A stretch of 64,000 nt of DNA, from NCBI GenBank assembly GCA_033964015.1, contig CM066917.1, positions 248,001 to 312,000 on the forward strand, written 5' to 3'. The notes under the pieces are model-generated. The model had not been told where the DNA came from and searched no databases. It was given only the letters and a program-made list of their open reading frames with translations. Shown here one piece after another: positions 55,246 through 64,000 of the stretch. The position numbers and the translations under genes were made by a program. The number at the start of each line of letters is the position of its first letter. Positions within the stretch are counted from its first letter, which is position 1. Source of the stretch: Scolanthus callimorphus. Lineage: Eukaryota; Cnidaria; Anthozoa; Actiniaria; Edwardsiidae.

Positions 55246-55387
55246 CTGAGTCACAAATACATAATATATAGATTTAGCCACTGGCTAAAAGCGGAGCTCC
55301 TGGTTATAAAATTTTCTGTGTGAATGAAAGGGATTCCCATGTGTACATGGTTGCTTTTTTTACATTGTTGCTTTTTTTTAGATGGTT

Positions 55388-56440
55388 GTCATCGATGACG
55401 TCATATCACGTGACCACTTCATTTCGCTCATCTAGTGACCTAGACTACACTACCCAAGTTTGGTTGATTTAGAGTCTTCCCTTCATGAGATATGGATTTT
55501 TCAAGCATAGATGACGTCATCGATGACGTCATATCACGTGACCACCTCATTTCGCTCATCTGGTGACCTAGACTACACTACCCAAGTTTGGTTGTTTTAG
55601 AGTCTTCCATTCACGAGATATTGATTTTTCAAGCATATATGACGTCATCGTTGACGTCATATCACGTGACCACTTCATTTCGCTCATCTGGTGACCTGGA
55701 CTACATTACCCAAGTTTGGTTGGTTTAGAGTCTTCCTTTCATGAGATATTCATTTTTCAAACATATATGACGTCATCGATGACGTCATATCACGTTACCA
55801 CCTCATTTCGCTCATCTGGTGGCCTAGACTACACTACCAAAGTTTGGTTGTTTTAGAGTCTTCCCTTCATGAGATATTGATTTTTCAAGCATAGATGACG
55901 TCATCGATGACGTCACATCACGTGACCACTTCATTTCGCTCATCTGGTGACCTGGATTACATTACCCAAGTTTGGTTGGTTTAGAGTCTTCCTTTCATGA
56001 GATATTCATTTTTCAAGCGTAGATGACGTCATCGATGACGTCATATCACGTGAACACCTTATTTCGCTCATCTGGTGGTCTAGACTACACTACCCAAGTT
56101 TTGTTGTCTTAGAGTCTTCCCTTCACGAGATATTGATTTTTCAAGCATAGATGAGGTCATATCACGTGACCACCTCATTTCGCTCATCTGGTGACCTAGA
56201 CTACACTACCCAAGTTTGGTTGTTTTAGAGTCTTCCCTTCACGAGATATTGATTTTTCAAGCATATATGACGTCATCGATGACGTCATATCACGTGACCA
56301 CCTCATTTCGCTCATCTGGTGACCTAGACTACACTACCCAAGTTTGGTCATCGATGACGTCATATCACGTGTCCGTGTTACAGCACCCCCCTTGTGGCAT
56401 AGACAAAATATCCCAAGTATGGTTGTCTTAGCATGTTCCC
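55388..56440 (+). repeat. ~127-bp tandem array carrying CRE and E-box palindromes
   Basis: Seven to eight units of about 127 bp start near 55388, 55511, 55639, 55767, 55895, 56022, 56150 (short) and 56266, plus a truncated unit at 56345. Each has two TGACGTCA (CRE/ATF) sites in TGACGTCATCGATGACGTCA, a CACGTG in ATATCACGTGACCAC, CATTTCGCTCATCTGGTGAC and TTTAGAGTCTTCC. Some units have one-base changes in the CRE core. The array lies just 5' of the first lyase exon found. Confidence 0.88.
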
Positions 56441-56490
56441 TTGAGGAGATATAATTTTTTCTTTGCATACCACAGGGTTCCCATGTGTAC

Positions 56491-56530
56491 ACGGACGGAC
56501 GGACGGACGACGGACGGACGGACGGACGGC
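56491..56530 (+). repeat. (ACGG)n microsatellite
   Basis: About nine ACGG units with one imperfect step follow CCATGTGTACACGG just after the tandem array. Confidence 0.85.
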
Positions 56531-56984
56531 GTACGCTATAGGTTTAATACCAGAAAAATAAAGAAAAAATCATATCTCCCGAAGGGTAGCTTCTATAGAA
56601 GCCAAACTTGGACAAAGTTTCAAAGACCATAAGAGGAACTCTACACCAAAGTCACGTGCCCTTACGTCATCAATGACGTCATCAAAATGATCCATAATGC
56701 CCGTGACGTTCAAAAATCAACTCGATAGTTTACTATAGGTATGGTGCTCCGCTTGCGCGTTCGGCCCGCGCAGGAGCTCCGCTAATAACCTAAATCCACA
56801 TGATAGGGAACAGTTATTCTTTTCTAATTGCCAACATCTATTCGCCGATAAAGCCATAGAACGTTGTGCTCTAATGCTTTTATGATATAGCGGAGGGGAA
56901 CAATTACTTTATCCGTGTAAAAGAGCATAGATTTGGACCAAATCAAAGCGCGCGTTATATCGAAGCTATATGTACACTTATCAA

Positions 56985-57078
56985 ATAAGTCATGATAAAG
57001 CATTGATGAATAAAAGATTACGTTTATATCGTTTTGATAAAGCATTGATGAATAAAAGATTACGTTTATATCGAAGGG
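56985..57078 (+). repeat. ~44-bp tandem duplication
   Basis: GATAAAGCATTGATGAATAA followed by AAGATTACGTTTATATCG occurs twice in succession with near identity. Confidence 0.8.
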
Positions 57079-57102
57079 GATCACTCTTGTGAAGTCCAAG
57101 TA

Positions 57103-58170
57103 TGGTACATACATACATAAAGTTTTATTTACCCACGCTAGCCACAAACAACAAAATCACAGGTTTACAAAAAGTGGATTTGCTGATTTCCGTGTGGGGC
57201 GTGCCAGCCAGATAGAGAGGTCTGTACAAAAATTATGATCTAAAAAATATGAGTATACGTGTGTAACAAACAGTAAAAACAGTAATAAAAATGATGTGTT
57301 ATAATGATGTGTTAGCTCAGCGTGTCCCTGACGTGAGGGAGGCCAAAGTCTCTCGCCGAAATGCTGGTAGTGTTTTTGCGATTTTGGCTTGCCTCGGGAG
57401 GCTATTCCAAAGCATGGTGCCACTGTACTTAAAAGCGCACTTGAGAAAAATAGTTTTCGGCTTTGGAAGTGCTAGGTCAGTCTCAATATTTCTCAAATTG
57501 TAGATTTTACAGCATTCACTATTTTTTTATAAAATTCTTTTTAAGATAAGGCGCCGAAAGGTCGTTAAGGGCCTTATATACAAGAATAGATTTGATGCAC
57601 TTTTGCCTGACTTCAAGTGTTGGCCAATTTAATTCTTTAAGGATAGATGAAGATCGAATTTCATAGCTTGCACCTGATATTACTCGAGCCGCACGGGACT
57701 GAAACCTCTGTAGTTTGTCTCTCAGGACTTTACCACAGGTGTCCCATACGGGCGAGCAATAGTCAAAGTACGGTTGGACCAACGCTTTATATAATGTTTC
57801 TAGTGAGTCGGCGGGGATAAATGGTTTTAGACGCCGGATAGCACCAATCCCAGCACTAGCTTTTATACAAACATAATCAATATGATTTTCCCAGGTAAGC
57901 CTATGGTCATTTCAACTCCTAGGCACTTTTGGGATTTAACATGGGGTACTTCCTCATTATTAATGCGGACCGGAAATAACCCATTGGTCTTATTATTGAT
58001 ATTGTAGGAAGAACCAATAAGCATACATTTTGTTTTCGAGGGGTGGAATTGCAGTTTATTAGCCAGAAGCCAATCCTGAATGTTTTAATTAATTTAATGG
58101 AATCATCTGAGGATGTATAAATTTGGGTGTCGTCAGCATACAGACAGGGGACAGTGCAAATACAGACAGG
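57103..58170 (-). pseudogene. LINE (CR1/L2-type) 3' end: RT tail and 3' UTR
   Basis: The minus strand encodes CLYADDTQIYTSSDDS (RT catalytic YADD), then in a shifted frame the C-terminal block MVQPYFDYCSPVWDTCGKVL, LQRFQSRAARVISGASYE and LNWPTLEVRQKC, then after another shift at an A-run TMLWNSLPRQAKIAKTLP. The 3' UTR runs to GTAAATAAAACTTTATGTAT with a short (TATG)n tail at 57103. The element is 5'-truncated and frame-broken. Confidence 0.85.
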
Positions 58171-58179
58171 GAACAGTGC

Positions 58180-58382
58180 CTTCTCTCTAGTGCAGTCCCT
58201 GTAAAAGGCTTCATCTGGGAGACTATATGTTGTTTTAGTCCGCCTAGCTCCATGTGGGACATGACTTTTTGTAGCAAGCATGCGCAGAGGTATGAGCCCT
58301 GTCCCACATGGATCTAGCCGGACTAAAACAACATATAGTCTCTCAGGTGAAGCCTTTTTCCGGTACTGCCCTAGAGAGAAGA
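58180..58382. mobile_element. Foldback element at the 5' edge of the LINE fragment
   Basis: CTCTCTAGTGCAGTCCCTGT, continuing through AGACTATATGTTGTTTTAGTCCGC and CCATGTGGGAC, is mirrored by the sequence ending CTAGAGAG at about 58380. Arms of about 85 bp. Non-coding. Confidence 0.75.
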
Positions 58383-58909
58383 CCATATTTGGACTTCACT
58401 AGAGTGGTCCCCTTCAGCCTTAGGACTGAGGGGTTGCACCGGAAGGTTTCGGATAGAGAATACTAATTGGTCCATTCTTTATCGAGGGATACAAGTAGTG
58501 TCACCTGATACGAATCTAGTGCAGAGATTGGATTAGCATCCTATAAATAAGGGATGAATTTGACAATATAACATTAAATACACCTTTTTCGCTTGAGTAT
58601 AATGTTGTCTTATTTCAGATCACGTGGCATTCCCATAACTATTATCTCTTTGTTTTTTCTGCTACGCACCGAAGGATATATGAATATGAAAGAAAACCAA
58701 AAAAAAAAGATTATTCAAATGAATACCGCATGGTCTGATATGGGACAAGATTACGCCCAAGCGAAAGAGGTCTATTCAATAGCTGAAAAGTAAATTCGAC
58801 AAAACAGAGGCTTCCCGTGAGCAAAGAAAGTTCAAAGTTGGAATCCTTTCACGAAAATAATATTGCTATGGGATTTAATAAAAATTCATTAAAAATTCAT
58901 ATTCCACGT

Positions 58910-59010
58910 TAAATTTGACTCGGTTAGCGACTGAAGAGATATCGTTTTTCGCGTGAAATTAACTCGGTTAGCGACTGAAGAGATATCGTTTTTCGCGTGA
59001 AATTAACTTT
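58910..59010 (+). repeat. 45-bp tandem duplication
   Basis: CTCGGTTAGCGACTGAAGAG followed by ATATCGTTTTTCGCGTGAAATTAA-type bases is present twice, head to tail and nearly identical. Confidence 0.85.
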
Positions 59011-59154
59011 GGAATTCACTGGTCATGTGATGAATTTATCTATCAATTGAAATGGAAAATATTTGAAAAGAAAATAACACAATTTTCAACTGAACAAGAG
59101 GAAAAAGCATAAATATGAATGAAATTCATGGACTCGTTAATATCTCAAAAACAT

Positions 59155-59865
59155 TTAAGGTATGAGTATACCTTTGAAGGGTGTCGCGGGAAAAAATTCG
59201 TATCGCGTTACACTTTACACCACAAACGTCAAACATCATTTTAAAGCTAAAAGGTTGGTCTATCTGATGGATAATTTTGTTTTCATTATATTGTACATGA
59301 ACATATACTTTTTTAGCCCTAAAGAAAAAAGTACCGACTTTGTTTAAAAAGTTCCAGCTTCTTCCAATTAAATTGCACAGCTCCAAATTTAAGCAAAATA
59401 TATTCTTTAGAAGGCGATCTAAAAAACGGTGTGCGGGATTTTTGATTTTCCTTTCAAAACATATTTTATGCTAATTTTTGTGTTAGCATTGCCAAAATAT
59501 CGATTTTCAATCTGTTTTACGTAATATTTCCGAAAATACGTAAAATATCAAAAATCCCGCACACCTTTTTTTCAGATCACCCTCTATGGAATACATTTTG
59601 GAGAAATCTGGAGCTTTTAACTTTAACTGGAAGTGGCAGGAACTCTTAAAAAGCAAAAATTGGTACTTTTCCTTTGAAGCACAAAACGACGAAAAACTTT
59701 CCATCAAATTAACGTTGCATATAAATATGCCACTTAGCAAGTAAGGCCGTTTCACAAGCTTTAAAACGATATATAAATGGCCCTTGTAGTGTAAATAATG
59801 ACGCGACAGTCATTTTTTTCGCGAACAATTGACATCTCTCACACAAAGGTATACTCATACCTTAA
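59155..59865. mobile_element. Long foldback element ending TTAAGGTATGAGTATACC
   Basis: TTAAGGTATGAGTATACCTT begins at 59155 and is mirrored at 59865. Inverted similarity continues inward, through GGTGTGCGGGATTTTTGAT near 59430 and its complement near 59560, so the whole element folds into arms of about 350 bp. Non-coding. The ends resemble TTAAGGCATGG of the CTCAG family only in the TTAAGG part. Confidence 0.8.
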
Positions 59866-59869
59866 TTAA

Positions 59870-62560
59870 AATTCGAGCACTTTAAGGTAACTTTCATTTT
59901 CACGCTCCTTTTGAGGCCGGTGCGAGCCACTTAAAAGAACCCTCTCTCTCTATCTACTGTGTTCACAATAGTTTCAGTAAGGAGAGAAGTGTTCTAAACT
60001 GCGCAGTTTGAGTCATTTTTGAAGCTTGATTTCTTTTCAAGTTCGTGCAAGCTTAAATATCCAGCACGTTCGATATTTTGCAAACGCCGTAATGGGCCCC
60101 CTTCAGCCCCCCATGTAATAAGTAATTCTTCACTTAAAATGCGTCTTCTCCCTTCCAACCGTCTTCCCTTTGGAAAATAAAATATTGCATGGTCTTTTAC
60201 ATTTCCTGAAAGATGCTTCTTATCATTGTTTATTGTTCACGCTTCTGTATTCTTTAGTCAAAGCCTTAAAATGCGATGTTTTTTCCTTAAAAAAATGGGC
60301 TAAGACAAGCAATGCAAAATATAGTAAAAGTACATTGAACTGCAAGGAGGATTCCAAGGTCCCAGAATGCATTGCGCGATCAAACTATATTAACGGTTTT
60401 CGCACTCGAATGTCTCAGCATTTCTCACTTGCTTCGGCCGAGACAACAACACGAAGTGATCGCTCCGAAATACATGGACTCCTAGCGATCGCGCGTGCAA
60501 TAAATAGACTTCAATTTCACGATTTTACCGAGAAAGATTGCATTAGTATACTTTTGTAAGACTTTTTGGCCCAGAAGTCGGTTTCTTAGTCAAACCTGAA
60601 TGATTGCCACACGCCGAGCGTAGCCTGTCGAGACTGAAATTAAAGCCGCTACAGCGAGTGATTTGATACGTTTAATTGATATGTTTTTGTGCAAAGTAAT
60701 AATGTCTACGAGTTTTAGGATAAAAGTACTTCTGCTGGTTTTGGACAAAGTGAAACCTCCGTATATTTTACCGTATTATTTGGTAACATAACTACAGAGC
60801 AATCTTGTCCGTGACTAGAACACGCGTCCGTTTCGCGCTGAGATTGCTCTCACGTCTTGACTTCTTTGAGTTAATCCAGGAAATAGGAGTACTTTCCAAT
60901 GTACTGTGTTGTAAGGCTTTCGAAGAACATTCGACAACATTAAATTCCCAAGATATCTAATAATAGGGCAATCGAAGTAGCTTCATTCGAAGATGAATCC
61001 CGGGGATGAATCGTCGTGTCCCACTGGCTCGTCACAAGATAATAGCGATGGCTAAATGTTCCATTAAACCAGGAAAACCTTTGCATGTTTTTGGTCTTGA
61101 AGTAACATATATTAATATCCAGCCTATTTCTAACTCAAGCAGGGATAAGGGATCGAATCTAGATTGAAAAGATGCCCGTATTGTGAATGGAGTGCCCGGA
61201 AATGGTTTGCAATGAACGACAACTCACGCCAATTTATGCTCGATGTTTGAAAGGGTCGCATTCATCGAAACCTGAGTACATAAGAGTACCTTTGACTCCT
61301 TAGCGTTGTGTGACCCTTATATAACAATATACATGCAAAAAATCTCTAATGTATCCAATCATAAGAAGGCTATGTACATTTTTAACCAAGGGGTTGAACG
61401 CGTGACGAAGTCACAAAGGTCGCAGTTGTGTTATAGAGCGCAAGAATAATCGTCTCGGCTCGTAACTTGTTCGCAACAACTGCTGGCTTTTTTGCAAAAC
61501 ATAGGTAAAATGCAAGTTAATGAATGTGTATATACCAAAATATACGCATATTAGTGTCTAGATACGACGAAAAACGCTCTCCAAAAGTGACCTAGTTTTG
61601 CCGCGAAACACTCGATTTAAGTAACGCATGACTGGTGTGTCAAGTCAGTAACTTGGGCGCGCTAAGAATTATGGGACCTTTATATCCTCCTTGATTGAAC
61701 TGTGTACAGCAACAAATACTCAACTCAGAGCTTCAAATGCTTATAAATGAGCACTAAAGGTGAAACACATACAGTCGTTACTGAACTTCTTACCCTTCAT
61801 CAGTATATATTTTAATCACTGAAAAATGAGACACATGAAAATCAATTGACTATAATTATCACTTTTACCCATGCTTTTCACTTACGTGCATCTATCACCA
61901 AATCCGACACTGCATAACATTGATTAACTCTGAGCAGCAAAAATGTTATCAATATCCACATCTCGTGGGTTGTTCCTATCATCAAATGAAATAAAATCTA
62001 AACATTACACACGAAAGACTGACCTGTTTAATAGACATTTCATTCCGTTCACAGATAACTCACACCTTGAGTATTTTTTAATATTAACAAACGGGGCAGC
62101 TGAAGCGCTGGTTGCATGGCAATCGGGAACTAGGTAATTTCGACACATCATTTATTCAACTTTAAGTTGAACAAGTCTTTGGAACAAAACAAAACAAAAT
62201 AACCAAGACAATTTCCGAAACAATTTTCTCTTTTACGTCCCGCTGAATATTCTTGCACTTGAAACTGAATCAGCGTGCATTTAGCTAGAATTAACATCTT
62301 TACTTCTTAGAAAATATTCTCACAAGCATCAAAACGGCCAGAAAACTAAATGAGCTGCTAAATAAAAAGAAACCTCTAAGTAGTAGACAACACATGTAAA
62401 ATAAATCTTGTTTAGAATGGAATAGCACTTTCTGCGCAGAACCGAAACACATGCAAAAAATATACAAAAAATCGGTACCTCATGGGTAATTCCTTCTTCA
62501 CCACTTTTTTTCCAATTAAACGACTGACCGGAGTTTATGTCTTGTCCAGCCTGTGATAAA
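59870..62560. other. Non-coding stretch, no gene recognised
   Basis: The ORF at 60170-60559 and shorter ones have no known domain or convincing splice borders. AT-rich. No RNA gene or repeat array seen. Confidence 0.4.
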
Positions 62561-62569
62561 GGAACTCGA

Positions 62570-62700
62570 GTACTTACCATTAGGACTTGCTGACGTCGCT
62601 TGTCGGCTTCACTTTAACCAATTACGTTCGGTCACTTGGAAGCATCAGCCAATCAAATTTAACTCCTTTGTCTTTAATAATGGTCTGCTATATGAGCTGT
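62570..62700 (-). promoter_or_regulatory. Possible 5' exon: CCAAT boxes and a strong splice donor
   Basis: On the minus strand two ATTGG (CCAAT) boxes near 62620 and 62650 precede an ATG|GTAAGTAC donor at 62580-62572. This could be the first exon of a minus-strand gene such as the lyase, whose 5' end is missing, but no phase-matched coding exon links them. Tentative. Confidence 0.2.
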
Positions 62701-63180
62701 ACGACAACCTCCGCTTTCGAGAAATACTGCTCCGTACTAACCAGTTTTCTCTCTTTACAGAGAATGAATTTTTCATCAGGAAAAACATAAAACATGATCA
62801 GTTGCTCATAAAGGAGCTAAACCTTTCGTAACCTCTGCAAACTAACATCTTGGCTGGAAGTAATTCGAAAGACTTTTTCTATACAAGCAAATGCACGAGA
62901 ATGCTTTTATGATTTGTTTGTGTCTGTAATTATTAAGTACACACGATGTAGGTTTTGATCGTTTGCAGCTGAGTATTTTGTGTACAAATACATAATACTT
63001 GATTCTCAATCACTGGAGCTGGCCATTAAAAATTGAAGCACTTTCTGATAAAACTTACATTAAGGTTCAACACTAGTTTATTTGTTCTTTAGTCAGCTGT
63101 TTTTGGAAGCTGACTGATCACGATATGGGACGATAGTATTGGTAGCATATAGTGCACGATATTTAACTGTTAACCCAGCT

Positions 63181-63570
63181 TTAAAGGGGCTGTGTCACGG
63201 CTGTTTTGACAAAATTTTAAAAAATAAGACCAGTGATCTACATAAACATCTCAGATACTATTATTTAGTGTTATAAAGAAAAAGGAACTGATACTTGCAT
63301 TATATAGGCATCATTTTACATAAGTTTATAGCTTTCACTATCAAATTTCCAAGTTTGAAAACTGTTCAGCCTGAACAGAAATCAAAAATGTCATTTCGTA
63401 ATCCAATTCCATCCGCTCGATAACACATGAAAATACTCCAAATTTGTGCTCATCTAGCAGTTGAAAGATTATTTAACAAACCTAGATAATTTTTTTGCTC
63501 GTTTCGCTTGAATTGACCTACATTTAAGCAACCTAAATTTGCATTAAAATCGTGACACTGCCCCTTTTAG
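63181..63570. mobile_element. TIR element (390 bp) ending TTAAAGGGGCTGTGTCACGG
   Basis: The left end TTAAAGGGGCTGTGTCACGG is mirrored by CGTGACACTGCCCCTTTTAG at the right. Non-coding. Its ends resemble those of 11362-12004 (TTAAAG-G-GG-CTGT-TCACGG). Confidence 0.75.
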
Positions 63571-64000
63571 TGTTAATGCCATTCCATATTTCTTCCAATA
63601 CCGAAAAAGTACTTTACTTTGGTGGAATATTTTATTTATATTGAAAAATCCTGGCAAAAACAGTTTTATCCGATGAAATATTTTCATAGTTTCTATGGTT
63701 TTTCTAGATGAAACAAAATAATTCATTAACATTTCGATTCCACTTTGTAGGGGATATTAATGTGTATGACAATTAATCTTGCAGTTTTCCTGAAATTCTC
63801 TCTCATACTGATTTCGTTTTTTAGCCAGGTCCCCTGCTGTTTTTACAACTAGGAAATTGGTCAAAGAAGAACGAACGATTACCTCTGTTGAAAGAGCCAA
63901 TATTATAGCTTAAGCATGAATTTTTGCCTTCTACCGCTTTCAGGCTCGTAGCTTTAGATGTGAACTTGTCCCAGTTCTAATATTTCCGAAAAAACATTAT
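63571..64000. other. No feature recognised
   Basis: AT-rich, short ORFs only. Confidence 0.4.

Noticed and set aside
59155..59865. Member of the CTCAG-TTAAGGCATGG family or piggyBac-type MITE
   Set aside because: Only TTAAGG is shared with the CTCAG family, the outer CTCAG is missing, and no independent TTAA duplication outside the TIR is shown.
60170..60559. 129-codon ORF
   Set aside because: No recognisable domain, AT-rich first half, no splice partners; kept as non-coding.

Overview
The window reads as a gene-poor, transposon-rich stretch of an animal nuclear genome, most likely an anthozoan cnidarian (stony coral or sea anemone). The evidence for this is intron-containing genes with GT-AG borders, tRNA-derived SINEs, Penelope-like and YR retroelements, and very many TIR/foldback elements. 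I give no species. Only two host-type genes are convincing. One is a single-exon ATP-grasp ligase on the minus strand (10083-11255). The other is a multi-exon polysaccharide lyase family 8 / chondroitin-ABC-lyase-like gene on the minus strand (45370-55245, six exons found, 5' end not found). The lyase gene carries a one-base frame break in its last exon.

Layout: 1-10 kb holds an 11-bp-TSD hairpin element (766-1040), a palindromic minisatellite (about 1420-2050), a 2.15-kb element with arms of about 600 bp (3847-5996) and several nested TIR elements. 10-14.5 kb holds the ATP-grasp gene, two TIR elements, two SINEs and a hammerhead-like motif. 14567-22786 is a near-perfect full-length split-direct-repeat tyrosine-recombinase retrotransposon (Ngaro/PAT type). 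Its direct repeats A1 and A2 (158 bp) and B1 and B2 (98 bp) lie in the order A1 - body - B1A2B2. Its genes are a spliced gag with a zinc knuckle, RT-RNase H and a tyrosine recombinase; the gag intron is filled by a minisatellite of about 115 bp period. 22.8-33 kb is repeat debris, including a Penelope-like remnant and a SINE cut by a MITE with a 7-bp TSD.

33.2-41.8 kb is the most informative locus. A degenerate DUF3504 (Crypton/KIAA1958-like) coding sequence is interrupted twice by the same kind of DNA transposon. The first insert is a 687-bp non-autonomous copy (33533-34219). The second is a 6.57-kb copy (34526-41096) carrying a large uncharacterised SAP-domain protein gene. Both share ends of the form CTCAGG-N4-TTAAGGC and both make 2-bp target duplications, which are visible because the interrupted reading frame tells us the empty site. 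Two more short copies lie at 12188-12838 and 50287-50986, the latter nested in another TIR element inside a lyase intron. I regard this as a candidate undescribed DNA-transposon family with its non-autonomous derivatives caught in one window.

42-64 kb holds the lyase gene, with introns loaded with TIR elements and a tRNA-like sequence. It also holds a tandem array of about 127 bp period carrying repeated CRE (TGACGTCA) palindromes, a LINE 3' end, foldback elements and otherwise featureless AT-rich DNA. Single-base frame breaks occur in several otherwise well-kept reading frames (lyase, 6.57-kb element, DUF3504, LINE). Genuine decay and homopolymer assembly errors are both possible.
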